Positions 36,727 to 44,638 of a DNA stretch of 64,000 bases are shown one piece after another. Numbering within the stretch: position 1 is the first letter of the stretch; each line of letters starts with the position of its first letter. The translations under genes were made by a program, and so were the position numbers. Origin of the DNA: Mesorhizobium sp. ZC-5 (GTDB lineage Bacteria; Pseudomonadota; Alphaproteobacteria; Rhizobiales; Rhizobiaceae); the NCBI RefSeq assembly GCF_025753855.1, contig NZ_JAOWPT010000002.1, forward strand, positions 558,001 to 622,000, in the 5' to 3' direction. Under the pieces are notes generated by a model. The model had not been told where the DNA came from and ran no database searches. It was given only the letters and a program-made list of their open reading frames with translations.

Positions 36727-37616
36727 TCGGCAAGCCCCTTGGCGATCGTCTCGGCCGTGACCTTGATGAGGTCGAGGTAGGTTGGCACCGGACCATTTTC
36801 GTCGCTGAGTGAATCGACATAAAGCACACCGCCATATTTGACGCCGGTCTCGCGAGCGACCTGTTTGGCTGGATCGGCGGAAACGGTGCTTTCGCTGAAC
36901 ACGACGGGAATTTTGTTGGCGCGCACTGCGTCGATCACTTTCCTTACCTGCTGGGGTGTTCCTTGCTGATCGGCATTGATCGGCCAAAGATAGAGTTCTT
37001 TGAGGCCGAAGTCGCGGGCAAGGTAGCTGAAGGCGCCTTCGCTGGTGACCAGCCAGCGACGTTCCTCGGGAATGGTGTCGAGCGCCGCTCGAACCGGCGC
37101 CACGACCGCCTTTATCTTTTCCGAATAGGCGGCGGCGTTTCTATTGTAGGTGTCGGCGTTCGCGGGATCGTGCTCGGCGAAGGCCTTGCGAATGTTTTCC
37201 ACATAGATCAGCGCGGCCTCCGGCGACATCCAGGCGTGCGGGTTCGGCTTGCCTGTGTAGGGGCCTTCCGCGATTCCCATCGGTTCGATGCCCTCGGAAA
37301 CGATGACGCTCGGCACCTCGGACAGATTGCGGAAGAATTTCTCGAACCAGAGTTCGAGATTGAGCCCGTTCCAGAGGATGAGATCGGCATCCTGCGCCCG
37401 CAGGATGTCACCCGGCGTTGGCTGGTAATTGTGGATCTCCGCGTTTGGCTTGGTGATCGATTCCACCGTGGCGGCATCGCCGGCAACGTTCTTCGCCAGG
37501 TCGGCGATCACGGTGAACGTCGTGACCGCCTTGAACTTCTTGTCGTTTTGCGCGGCTGCCTGCTGCGCAAATCCGAACACAAGAATTGAGGCGAGCAAGG
37601 CTCGAAGAAACGTCAT
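36723..37616 (-). CDS. sitA: Manganese/iron-binding periplasmic protein
   Basis: 297 aa. Signal peptide [20 protein letters not shown], ending AAAQ. Cluster A-I/ZnuA-like family 9 binding protein: [21 protein letters not shown] with the first His ligand, [17 protein letters not shown] with the second, [14 protein letters not shown] with the Glu ligand, and [19 protein letters not shown] with the Asp region. The ligand set H, H, E, D and absence of a His-rich loop fit Mn/Fe rather than Zn. First gene of the operon, divergent from mur. Confidence 0.93.
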   Translation of the reverse strand: MTFLRALLASILVFGFAQQAAAQNDKKFKAVTTFTVIADLAKNVAGDAATVESITKPNAEIHNYQPTPGDILRAQDADLILWNGLNLELWFEKFFRNLSEVPSVIVSEGIEPMGIAEGPYTGKPNPHAWMSPEAALIYVENIRKAFAEHDPANADTYNRNAAAYSEKIKAVVAPVRAALDTIPEERRWLVTSEGAFSYLARDFGLKELYLWPINADQQGTPQQVRKVIDAVRANKIPVVFSESTVSADPAKQVARETGVKYGGVLYVDSLSDENGPVPTYLDLIKVTAETIAKGLAE

Positions 37617-37669
37617 GTCGATTTCCTGCCGGGGACAAGGGGAACACCGGCAAGCGCCGGCACCGTTAC

Positions 37670-37721
37670 GATATAGCGTCGGCTCGGTCAGCTGTCAATG
37701 CAATTGCAAATCGTTTGCAAT
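37670..37721 (-). promoter_or_regulatory. sitA promoter and Mur-box-like palindrome
   Basis: Leftward promoter: TTGACA (37693-37698), 17-bp spacer, TATATC (37670-37675), close to the sigma-70 consensus. Immediately upstream lies the perfect 19-bp palindrome ATTGCAAATCGTTTGCAAT (37703-37721). Rhizobial Mur proteins bind TGCAA-containing inverted repeats in sit promoters; this site lies between sitA and mur, so it may serve both. No strong -10 for mur itself was found. Confidence 0.7.
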
Positions 37722-37782
37722 AATGGCGCAGCAGAAGCGCTTATCTTTTGCAACTCATTGTCATCTGTCGCATAGTCGGCCC

Positions 37783-38214
37783 ATGACAAGGACAGCGATT
37801 CAGAAGCCGGACTATGAGGCGGAGCTACGCAAGGCCGGGGTGCGCATAACGCGGCCTCGCCGCATCATCGTCGGCATTCTCACCGATACGGAGGATCATC
37901 CCGATGCGCTGGAGATTTTCCGCCGCGCGGTCGCCATCGACAGCAGCATCTCGCTGTCGACCGTCTACAGGACGATGAAGCTGCTCGAAGGCCTGGGCGC
38001 CATCCATCGCCATGCATTCGAGGGCGGTCCTTCCCGCTTCGAACAGGCCGGCGGCGATCACCACGACCATCTGATCGACATCGAAACCGGCGATGTTATC
38101 GAGTTCAAGTCGGACCGGATCGAACAGCTTCAGAACGAAATCGCCCGCTCGTTGGGCTACGACATCGTGCACCACCGGCTGGAGCTTTACGGCCGCAAGT
38201 GCAAGGTTAAATAG
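37783..38214 (+). CDS. mur: Fur-family manganese-responsive regulator (Mur)
   Basis: 143 aa from the ATG at 37783. Winged helix [49 protein letters not shown], then the metal-binding half [19 protein letters not shown] and LELYGRKC. In rhizobia the Fur homologue next to sit senses Mn(II) and represses sitABCD. The adjacent divergent sit operon is the main reason for choosing Mur over Fur. The C-terminal Cys pair typical of structural-zinc Fur is absent. Confidence 0.9.
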   Translation: MTRTAIQKPDYEAELRKAGVRITRPRRIIVGILTDTEDHPDALEIFRRAVAIDSSISLSTVYRTMKLLEGLGAIHRHAFEGGPSRFEQAGGDHHDHLIDIETGDVIEFKSDRIEQLQNEIARSLGYDIVHHRLELYGRKCKVK

Positions 38215-38225
38215 GCGGTTCGAGC

Positions 38226-38750
38226 CTATTCCGCCGTGGCATCCGCCGCCTGGCGCGCGACCACTGCTTCATAAGCCGCCTGCAGCGTCTGGCGAACCGT
38301 CTTGCCGCCCGTCCTCGACCGGTCCGGCGCCGGCGCGCCGAGATGTTCCTCGCGCAGTTCGGCCATGAACTGGTTCCACATTTCCTGCCCGCCTTCCTCC
38401 AGCAGCTTCGCGCGGATGCTGAGGTCTTCGCTCACCGGCAGCCAGCGGCGGCCCCAGGCGCCGAGATGCGCGAAAATCGGCACCAGTTCGATGCTCATCT
38501 CGGTGAGGCTGTAGATCGCCTTCTGCTTGTGGGACGGGTCGTCCGCCTTGGTGAGGATGCCCTTGTCGACAAGCATCTTCAGCCGGTCGGCGAGGATGTT
38601 CGAGGAGATGCCCTCCTGCGAGCGCATCAGCTCGCGAAAATGCCGCCTTCCGCCGAACGTCATGTCGCGCAGGATCAGCAGACTCCATTTGTCGCCGAAC
38701 ACTTCGAGAGAGAGATTGATCGGGCATCCCGACCGAAACTCCTCGTTCAT
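38226..38750 (-). CDS. HxlR-family transcriptional regulator
   Basis: 174 aa from the ATG at 38750, chosen over the ATG at 38756 because GGAG is 8 nt upstream. CPINLSLEVFGDKWSLLILRDMTFGGRRHFRELMRS is the typical HxlR opening, with the Cys often involved in redox or electrophile sensing; then GISSNILADRLKMLVDKGIL and wing YSLTEMSIELVPIFAHLGAWG. Longer than many HxlR proteins (about 110-130 aa) by a C-terminal helical extension. Divergent from the alpha/beta hydrolase gene. Confidence 0.88.
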   Translation of the reverse strand: MNEEFRSGCPINLSLEVFGDKWSLLILRDMTFGGRRHFRELMRSQEGISSNILADRLKMLVDKGILTKADDPSHKQKAIYSLTEMSIELVPIFAHLGAWGRRWLPVSEDLSIRAKLLEEGGQEMWNQFMAELREEHLGAPAPDRSRTGGKTVRQTLQAAYEAVVARQAADATAE

Positions 38751-38767
38751 TTTCATGTCTCCAAAAA

Positions 38768-38830
38768 AACCGGTTGCATTTCCGAACCGGTTCTGATTAT
38801 AGTGCAACCAGTTGCAAAATGCAATTGGTT
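38768..38830. promoter_or_regulatory. HxlR operator candidates in the divergent promoter
   Basis: Two perfect AACCGGTT palindromes (38768-38775, 38785-38792) are followed by AACCAGTTGCA (38806-38816), a 3-bp gap and TGCAATTGGTT (38820-38830), an 11-3-11 inverted repeat with one mismatch. Three AACC-type dyads within 63 bp suit cooperative binding by the adjacent HxlR protein at both promoters. Confidence 0.55.
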
Positions 38831-38867
38831 ATCGAGGCCCCGCGAGAAGGCGAGAATGGAGATCGAC

Positions 38868-39713
38868 ATGAGCACCAGGATCATCAGTGCCGATGGCGTC
38901 CAGATTGCCACCCAATCCTTCGGCGATCCCGCCGATCCGCCGATTCTGCTGATCATGGGCGCGATGGCTTCGATGCTGTGGTGGCCTGAGGAGCTCTGCC
39001 GCAAGCTCGCCACGGGCGGCCATCATGTCATCCGCTACGACAATCGCGACACCGGCCTGTCGACCAAATATGCCTTGGGAGAACCGCCCTACAGCTTCGA
39101 CGACATGGCAGAAGATGCCCTGCGCGTGCTGGACGGTCACGGCATCGCTGCCGCCCACGTCGTCGCCATGTCGCTCGGCGGCATGATCGGCCAGATCGTT
39201 GCGCTGGCGCATCCTGAGCGGGTTCTGTCGTTCACCGCGATCAGCACATCGCCGATAGGCACGGACACCGCGCACCTGCCACAGGCGACCAAGGCCTACA
39301 TGGACCATGCCGAAGCGGGCGGCTCGGTCGACTGGAGCGATCGCGGCCAGGCAACCGGCTTCGTCGTCAAGGACGCCGGCATGCTTGCAGGCAGCGCGCA
39401 TCCTTTCGACGAAGCAGCCGCGCGGACCTTCATCGAGAGCGATTACGACCGCTCGGGCGGCTATCTCAGCGCCACCAACCACTTCATGCTGAAGGGCGGC
39501 GATGCCAGGCAGGGACGACTGCACGAGATGCAAGCCCCGCTGCTGGTCATCCACGGCACCGATGATCCGATCTTCCCGGTCGAGCATGGCGCCGCACTCG
39601 CGGAAACCGTGCCTGGCGGCAAGCTGGTCCGGATCGAGGGCGGTGGCCACGAACTGCACCGCGACGACTGGGACCGGATCGCCGCCGCCATTCTCAATCA
39701 CACCAAAAGTTAA
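38868..39713 (+). CDS. Alpha/beta-hydrolase fold enzyme
   Basis: 281 aa from the ATG at 38868 (GGAG 6 nt upstream); an ATG four codons earlier is possible. Oxyanion region PPILLIMGAMASMLWW, YDNRDTGLS, nucleophile Ser in VVAMSLGGMIGQ, acid region VIHGTDDPIFP, and catalytic His in EGGGHELHRDDWD. The family includes 3-oxoadipate enol-lactonase-like and DnrP/aclacinomycin-esterase-like hydrolases; substrate unknown. Controlled probably by the divergent HxlR gene. Confidence 0.85.
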   Translation: MSTRIISADGVQIATQSFGDPADPPILLIMGAMASMLWWPEELCRKLATGGHHVIRYDNRDTGLSTKYALGEPPYSFDDMAEDALRVLDGHGIAAAHVVAMSLGGMIGQIVALAHPERVLSFTAISTSPIGTDTAHLPQATKAYMDHAEAGGSVDWSDRGQATGFVVKDAGMLAGSAHPFDEAAARTFIESDYDRSGGYLSATNHFMLKGGDARQGRLHEMQAPLLVIHGTDDPIFPVEHGAALAETVPGGKLVRIEGGGHELHRDDWDRIAAAILNHTKS

Positions 39714-39734
39714 GTGACAACTTAACCATTGACA
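39709..39734 (+). promoter_or_regulatory. Promoter-proximal inverted repeat upstream of the GST-arsR cassette
   Basis: GTTAAGT-GACA-ACTTAAC (39709-39726) is a 7-4-7 inverted repeat overlapping the hydrolase stop codon; TTGACA (39729-39734) follows as a good -35, with TAGTTA at 39752 as a weak -10, and a third GTTAAG at 39754-39759. The ArsR protein at 40457 is a plausible ligand for these GTTAAG units. Confidence 0.45.
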
Positions 39735-39789
39735 CTCGACTGCCGCGACAATAGTTAAGCATCCGCTTTACAATTACGGACCTGCAAAA

Positions 39790-40452
39790 ATGTCACTGAC
39801 CCTCTACTACCACCCGCTCGCCTCCTTCTGCTGGAAGACGCTGATCGCGCTTTACGAGAACGAGACGCCGTTCGCGCCGGTGATCGTCGATCTCGGCAAT
39901 GCGGAATCGAAGGCGGCGTTCCTGAAGGTCTGGCCGGTCGGCAAGTTTCCGGTGCTGCGCGATACCGCGCGGGATCGGACCATCCCGGAATCGACGATCA
40001 TCAACGAATATCTGGCGCAGCATTATCCAGGGAAAGTCGAACTGCTTCCCGCCGACCGCGATACTGCCCTTCAGGTTCGCCTCGGCGACCGTTTCTACGA
40101 TCACTATGTCCAGGAGCCGATGCAGAAGATCGTCGGCGACAGGCTGCGGCCTTCCGGCAAGACCGATCCTTACGGCGTCGAACTTGCCCGCGCTGAAATT
40201 CTTTCGTCCTACGACATCATCGGGGCCGAGATGGCGGACCGCCAGTGGGCCACCGGCGATGCCTATACGCTGGCCGACTGCGCCGCGTCGCCGGCCCTCT
40301 TCTACGCCAACAAGGTGCAGCCGTTCGGCGACGGGCACAAAAATGTCGCCGCCTATCTCGACCGGCTGATGCAGCGGCCTTCCTTCATCAGGGTGATCGA
40401 GGAAGCCGGCCCGTACTTCAAGCTCTTCCCGATCAAGCCGGAGGAGAATTGA
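39790..40452 (+). CDS. Glutathione S-transferase family protein
   Basis: 220 aa. N-terminal thioredoxin-like domain YYHPLASFCWKTLIALYENE, with a Ser/Cys pair where the catalytic residue sits, VGKFPVLRD and IPESTIINEYLAQHY (the cis-Pro and Glu-Ser glutathione site). C-terminal helical domain ends ASPALFYANKVQPFG and YLDRLMQRPSF. It conjugates or reduces electrophiles with glutathione. It heads a rightward run with arsR, SRPBCC and DHFR-like genes, 4 bp before arsR. Confidence 0.88.
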   Translation: MSLTLYYHPLASFCWKTLIALYENETPFAPVIVDLGNAESKAAFLKVWPVGKFPVLRDTARDRTIPESTIINEYLAQHYPGKVELLPADRDTALQVRLGDRFYDHYVQEPMQKIVGDRLRPSGKTDPYGVELARAEILSSYDIIGAEMADRQWATGDAYTLADCAASPALFYANKVQPFGDGHKNVAAYLDRLMQRPSFIRVIEEAGPYFKLFPIKPEEN

Positions 40453-40456
40453 CGCC

Positions 40457-40801
40457 ATGCTCCACGATCCGGCCCAGCTCGACCTGATGTTCCAGGCCCT
40501 CGCCGATCCGGCCCGGCGCACGATGGTGGAAAGACTGTCGCGCGGATCGGCCTCGGTCAGCGAGCTTGCCGAGCCGCTCGACATGTCGCTTTCCGCGGTC
40601 ATGCAGCACCTGCACCTGCTCGAGGCGAGCGGCCTCGTCCGCTCCGAAAAGGTCGGGCGCGTCCGCACTTGCCGCATCGAGCCCAAGGGCCTCGGCATCG
40701 CCGAAAGCTGGATTTCCGATCGCCGTTCCACCTGGGAGCGGCGGCTCGACCGCCTCGGCGAATTCCTCGCCGAACAATCAAAGACCAACCCCAAGAAGTA
40801 G
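40457..40801 (+). CDS. ArsR-family transcriptional regulator
   Basis: 114 aa. Compact winged helix: LMFQALADPARRTMVERLSRGSASVSELAEPL, then DMSLSAVMQHLHLLEASGLV and the wing RSEKVGRVRTCRIEP. The metal-binding ELCVCDL motif of ArsR/SmtB is absent, so it is of the non-metal subgroup that pairs with SRPBCC (AHSA1) proteins. It lies 16 bp before such a gene. Confidence 0.9.
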   Translation: MLHDPAQLDLMFQALADPARRTMVERLSRGSASVSELAEPLDMSLSAVMQHLHLLEASGLVRSEKVGRVRTCRIEPKGLGIAESWISDRRSTWERRLDRLGEFLAEQSKTNPKK

Positions 40802-40817
40802 AACCAGGAGCAGGACA

Positions 40818-41294
40818 ATGACCGAACGTTCCGTTACCCACGCCACCTTCCGCATCGAGCGCACCTACGAAGCGGCGACGCCCGAGCAGGTATTCTTCGC
40901 CTTCGCCGACAAGGCCTCCAAGCGCCGCTGGTTCGTCGAAGGCGAAGGCTGGCAGATCGACAGCTTCGAGATGGATTTCCGTGTCGGCGGCATCGAGCGC
41001 AGCTCGTTTCGTTTCCAGGGCGGCCCGCAGGTCAGCAACGAGACGGTCTACCATGACATCGTCGAGAACCAGCGCCTCGTTTGTGCCTACTCGATGACGG
41101 TCGGCGAAGACCGCATCTCGGTGTCGCTCGGCACCATCGAGATCAGCGCGACCGAAGGCGGCACGAAGCTCGTCTATACCGAACAGGGCGCTTATCTCGA
41201 CGGCCACGACAACGTCGCGCAGCGCGAAGCCGGCTGCCGCGAGCTGTACGAGGCGCTTGCCGTCGAACTGCAGCGCAATCGCAACGCCGCCTGA
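40818..41294 (+). CDS. SRPBCC/AHSA1-domain protein
   Basis: 158 aa from the ATG at 40818 behind AGGAGCAGGAC. Opening FRIERTYEAATPEQVFFAFADKASKRRWF and RVGGIERSSFRF are standard AHSA1 features, with the hydrophobic cavity formed by the rest (GTIEISATEGGTKLVYTEQG). Usually transcribed with an ArsR regulator, as here. Ligand and role unknown. Confidence 0.9.
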   Translation: MTERSVTHATFRIERTYEAATPEQVFFAFADKASKRRWFVEGEGWQIDSFEMDFRVGGIERSSFRFQGGPQVSNETVYHDIVENQRLVCAYSMTVGEDRISVSLGTIEISATEGGTKLVYTEQGAYLDGHDNVAQREAGCRELYEALAVELQRNRNAA

Positions 41295-41346
41295 TCGAGA
41301 CACTGCTGCCTGAACTCGAATCCCTATGCACGCAGGAAACAATTCA

Positions 41347-41889
41347 ATGCGCAAAGTCATCATGTGGAACATGGTCACCGTCGATGGTTTCTTCGAAGGC
41401 CCGGACCGCGACATCAGCTGGTTCATGTTCGACGACGATCTCGAAAAATACATCATCGAGACACAGGACGAGGCAGACACGCTGATCTTCGGTCGCGTCA
41501 CCTACGAGATGATGGCCAGCTACTGGCCGGCCGCCGAAGGCCGGATCGCCGATTTCATGAACAAGGCGCATAAGGTGGTGTTCTCGCGGACGCTGGAGCG
41601 TGCCGATTGGAACAACACCACGCTGCTGAAGGACAATGTTCCGGCGGAAATCGCCAAGCTGAAGGCAGCAACGGGCGGAGACATCTTCCTGTTCGGCAGC
41701 GCCGATCTCGCGGCGACCCTCGTCGAGCACGATCTGATCGACGAGTACCGCATCGGCTTCAATCCCCTGCTGCTCGGTACCGGCACGCCGCTGTTCAAGG
41801 GCGGTGCCGGCAGGCTCGGCCTGAAGCTTCTCGAAACGCGGCCGCTGAAATCCGGTCTCGTCATCATCCACTACGGCAGGCAGCACTAG
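41347..41889 (+). CDS. Dihydrofolate-reductase-family protein (RibD C-terminal-like), copy 1
   Basis: 180 aa from the ATG at 41347 with GGAAAC upstream; an ATG 7 codons earlier has a weaker site. KVIMWNMVTVDGFFEGPDRDISW, DTLIFGRVTYEMMASYW, HKVVFSRTLERADWNN, IFLFGSADLAATL, and NPLLLGTGTPLF match the YyaP/YqjY-like branch of the DHFR/RibD superfamily, which probably uses NADPH. Substrate unknown. A second, distantly similar copy follows. Confidence 0.88.
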   Translation: MRKVIMWNMVTVDGFFEGPDRDISWFMFDDDLEKYIIETQDEADTLIFGRVTYEMMASYWPAAEGRIADFMNKAHKVVFSRTLERADWNNTTLLKDNVPAEIAKLKAATGGDIFLFGSADLAATLVEHDLIDEYRIGFNPLLLGTGTPLFKGGAGRLGLKLLETRPLKSGLVIIHYGRQH

Positions 41890-41920
41890 AGCCGCGCAGC
41901 TTCACCAAGGGAGATTAGAC

Positions 41921-42517
41921 ATGAGCAAGCTCATTCTGGCGTTCTCGATATCGCTCGACGGCTTCGTCGCCGGGCCCGGCGTCAGCGTCGACGAACCGAT
42001 GGGCAAGGGCGGCGAAGCTCTGCACGAGTGGATATTCCAGTCGGACAGCGCCGTCGACAAGGACATGGCGGCCGAGCTTGCTCCACGCCTCGGCGCGGTG
42101 CTGGTCGGCAGGCGGACCTTCGATGTCGGCCTCGGACCATGGGGAGACACGCCCTTTCCGGTACCGACCTTCGTGCTCACCCACGAAAAGCGCGCGCCGC
42201 TTGCCATGAAAAGCGGCACCTTCACCTTCGTCACCGACGGCATCGAAAGCGCGCTCGACCAGGCCCGCGCCGCCGCCGGCGGCAAGGACATCGTGGTCAT
42301 GGGCGCCGAGACCGCCCGTCAATATCTCGCTGCCGGCCTCGTCGACGAGATCGTCCTGCAACTGGTGCCGATCCTGCTCGGCGGCGGCCCCCGCCTATTC
42401 GACGGCCATGGCGGCATCGACCTCGAAACGACCCGGGCAGTCGTCTCGCCGTCCGTCACCCACCTGCGCCTTTCGGTTCCGAAGAACCGCGCAAATGCCG
42501 CCGCAGCCGGAAAATAG
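41921..42517 (+). CDS. Dihydrofolate-reductase-family protein, copy 2
   Basis: 198 aa. LILAFSISLDGFVAGPGVSVDEPMG, VLVGRRTFDVGLGPWG, TFVLTHEKR, DIVVMGAETARQYLAAGLVDEI and PILLGGGPRLFDG are the same landmarks as copy 1 but with low overall identity, so this is an old duplication or independent acquisition. 31 bp after copy 1 and 12 bp before the next gene. Confidence 0.88.
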   Translation: MSKLILAFSISLDGFVAGPGVSVDEPMGKGGEALHEWIFQSDSAVDKDMAAELAPRLGAVLVGRRTFDVGLGPWGDTPFPVPTFVLTHEKRAPLAMKSGTFTFVTDGIESALDQARAAAGGKDIVVMGAETARQYLAAGLVDEIVLQLVPILLGGGPRLFDGHGGIDLETTRAVVSPSVTHLRLSVPKNRANAAAAGK

Positions 42518-42529
42518 GAAGAAACCGCC

Positions 42530-42994
42530 ATGACCATTGCCGCCCCGCCCGTCAATCACGACACCATCGTTCTGGAGCGCCTTTACGCGGCCTCTCCGGC
42601 GCGCGTCTTCGAGGCGTTCGAGAACCCCGAGGCGCGGACGCGCTGGGGCGCACCGTCCAGCAATACCGGCCTCGTCTATGACGAAACGGATTTTCGCGTC
42701 GGCGGGACGGACATCAGCCGCTGCGGCCCGAAGAAGAACCTCATCTACCGCGTCGAGACCCGTTACTGGGACATCGTGCCGAACACGCGCATCGTCACCT
42801 CCGAAGTCGTCTCGGAAGGCGCCAACCGGCTGTCCTTCTCGTTGATCACGATCGGGATCGAAGCCGCCGAGGGCGGCACGAAGCTTACCCTGACGGACCA
42901 GATCGCCGCATTCGGCGGAAAGAGCATGATCGATGGCAGCAGGGCCGGCTTCAACGCCGCGCTCGACAATCTGCATGCGGAATTCGCGCGGTAG
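42530..42994 (+). CDS. SRPBCC/AHSA1-domain protein, second copy
   Basis: 154 aa. IVLERLYAASPARVFEAFENPEARTRWG, then DFRVGGTDISRCGP and SLITIGIEAAEGGTKLTLTDQIA. Same fold as the product of 40818. Its place at the end of the small-gene run suggests the cassette arose by repeated duplication of ArsR-SRPBCC-DHFR modules (inference). Confidence 0.88.
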   Translation: MTIAAPPVNHDTIVLERLYAASPARVFEAFENPEARTRWGAPSSNTGLVYDETDFRVGGTDISRCGPKKNLIYRVETRYWDIVPNTRIVTSEVVSEGANRLSFSLITIGIEAAEGGTKLTLTDQIAAFGGKSMIDGSRAGFNAALDNLHAEFAR

Positions 42995-43052
42995 CGGCCT
43001 TGAATGGCCGGAAAGATCAGTGCTGTTAGGCTGCTAAAACAGAAGGAACCGT

Positions 43053-43682
43053 ATGATGAAAAAACTGACCGGCATGACCCTTCACCAGGGCGAGGGCCCG
43101 AACTCCTACCGGGTCCGCATCTTCCTGGCCGAGAAGGGGCTGGAGGTGCCGATGACGTATGTCGATTTCGGCAAGGCCGAACACAAGGCGCCGGAATTAC
43201 TGAAGCTGAATTCGCTCGGCCAGATTCCGGTACTGGTGCTGGAGGACGGCACCGTGATCACCGAGAGCGTCGCCATCTGTCGCTACTTCGAGGCGCTTCA
43301 TCCGGAACCGGCGCTGTTCGGCGCCGACGCGCTTTCGATCGCCCGCATCGAAATGTGGAACCGCCGGCTCGAACTGGAAGTCTTCGGCACCATCGGCAAC
43401 GTGGCCCTGCACTCGAGCGACTTCTTCAAGGACCGCCTGGTGCAGTTTCCGGCCTTCGCGGAAACGCAGAAGCAGGCCGTTCCGCATAAATGGGCGTGGC
43501 TCGATCGCGAGATGAGCGACGGCCGTCCCTTCATCGCCGGCGACAATTTTTCCTTCGCCGACATCAACGGCATGGTCTGCTCCTGGCTCGGCGAAGTCTT
43601 CGGTATGGGAATCCCGGACGGGCTTCCAAATGTCAGGCGCTGGGACGAGCGTATGCGAAGCCGCCCAAGCTGGAAGGCGTGA
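43053..43682 (+). CDS. Glutathione S-transferase family protein
   Basis: 209 aa (ATG at 43053; a second ATG follows directly). TLHQGEGPNSYRVRIFLAEKGLEVP opens the thioredoxin-like domain, with SLGQIPVLVLEDGTVITESVAICRYFE as the glutathione site. C-terminal domain FIAGDNFSFADINGMVCSWLG carries the N-capping motif. Distinct from the GST at 39790. After it comes a gene-free kilobase. Confidence 0.88.
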   Translation: MMKKLTGMTLHQGEGPNSYRVRIFLAEKGLEVPMTYVDFGKAEHKAPELLKLNSLGQIPVLVLEDGTVITESVAICRYFEALHPEPALFGADALSIARIEMWNRRLELEVFGTIGNVALHSSDFFKDRLVQFPAFAETQKQAVPHKWAWLDREMSDGRPFIAGDNFSFADINGMVCSWLGEVFGMGIPDGLPNVRRWDERMRSRPSWKA

Positions 43683-43750
43683 TCGGGATCGTGGTTGATA
43701 AAGCGGTACGTCGACGGCCCAACGTTCAGCCGAAATAGCGCCTACCCGGT

Positions 43751-43773
43751 CCCCTCCCTCTTGTGGGGAGGGG
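43751..43773. repeat. C/G-rich hairpin downstream of the GST gene
   Basis: CCCCTCCC (43751-43758) pairs with GGGGAGGGG (43765-43773) around a 6-base loop. It is similar in style to the palindromes at 3012 and 16561. No T-run follows, so termination is uncertain. Confidence 0.6.
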
Positions 43774-43898
43774 TTCGGGGCGGGGGTATGAGCCGAGCGC
43801 AGTTGCCAATCTGCATACGCGATTGGCCTCCTCTCGAGGGGAAGCCGGTGACCAAAGGCCGGCCGCTTCGGTAATCACCCATGGAGAAAGCTGCCCGC

Positions 43899-44013
43899 AA
43901 GGGTGTGGACAGATTTACCCCGTTTTCTACGAATTTCCCCTTCCACCAAAGATTCTTCGCAGCAATTTCAATGACTTGTACGATTGTTGCAAAAATCGTC
44001 TGTCCACACCCTT
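43899..44013. repeat. 115-bp segment bounded by perfect 15-bp inverted repeats
   Basis: AAGGGTGTGGACAGA (43899-43913) and TCTGTCCACACCCTT (43999-44013) are exact inverted repeats. The 85-bp interior is AT-richer than its surroundings and has no open frame. Size and form suit a MITE-like nonautonomous element, but no target-site duplication is evident, so a folded RNA or a remnant is equally possible. Confidence 0.6.
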
Positions 44014-44373
44014 CGCCGCCTCCCGCATAATGACCGTGTTGTTCTCTGTGGGGGTCTGGGTGGCCACCGGGTTGACCAGGGAGAACAGCGGCGTCGGGAC
44101 TGGCCTCGCTCCGGGTGCGAGGCTGGGGGCGGTAATGCCTCCAAGGTCTCGGCCCTCGACGTACGGTGAGCCTACGGCCTTCGGGCACAGGGCGAGCCGG
44201 GCGGGGCAGCAACGCCGGCGGTGCGCGTCTTTCGGGCATCGTTACTGAAAACAGCGCTGTCGGTCCGTCCGGCAGGCGCGCACCGCCTCCCCCACACTTT
44301 TACACGGGAGGCGCCACAGCCTCCCAATGGCCAGGGCGGATTTCCGCAGCGTGGCAACGGAGACGCTCGTGCC

Positions 44374-44444
44374 AGGGACAGTTTACTTTCCGCGAAAGGT
44401 GGTGCGCTGGAGGTTTCGCGCAAGCGGAAAAGTAAACTGTCCCT
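44374..44444. repeat. REPIN-like hairpin
   Basis: AGGGACAGTTTACTTT (44374-44389) pairs with AAAGTAAACTGTCCCT (44429-44444), 16 bp perfect, with an inner CGCGAAA/TTTCGCG pair. Elements of the AGGGACAGTTTACTTT type accompany REP-associated tyrosine transposases (RAYT/IS200-like) in other bacteria. No such transposase is encoded in this window. Confidence 0.65.
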
Positions 44445-44638
44445 AAGGAGCATGCCGGAGCATTTCGCAAGGGCGATATGTGGTCGCGCGAGGCCTTCCT
44501 TCTCGCCGTGGAGCGGCATCGCACAATATGGAAAATTCCCGTTGCGGCTTGCGCTGGCGCAACGCATCCACAATATTGGAAATGCAGCGATTTCCGCCGC
44601 TCCCCATCCCGAAATTTTTGAAAGGCGCCCCATAACTC

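Larger units (their letters stand above)
43683..44638. other. Gene-free, repeat-rich kilobase
   Basis: No believable gene is present on either strand; open frames here have atypical composition and no starts with ribosome sites. The stretch holds a C/G-rich hairpin (43751-43773), a 115-bp inverted-repeat-bounded segment (43899-44013), a structured GC-rich block with CGCCTCCC/GGGAGGCG (44284-44313), a REPIN-like hairpin (44374-44444), and two CACAATAT(T)GGAAA direct repeats (about 44522 and 44570) flanking a CGTTGCG/CGCAACG stem just ahead of the antiporter gene. Much of 44041-44330 remains unexplained. Confidence 0.6.

Noticed and set aside
38343-38867. Upstream extension of the alpha/beta hydrolase frame
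   Set aside because: It runs opposite the HxlR gene and through the divergent promoter with its operator dyads.
44172-44633. Arg/Ala-rich minus-strand open frame in the gene-free region
   Set aside because: It reads through inverted repeats, has no domain or convincing start, and resembles spurious translations of GC-rich intergenic DNA.
43683-44638. CRISPR array or tRNA genes in the gene-free region
   Set aside because: No regularly spaced repeats and no cloverleaf-like sequence; only isolated inverted repeats occur.
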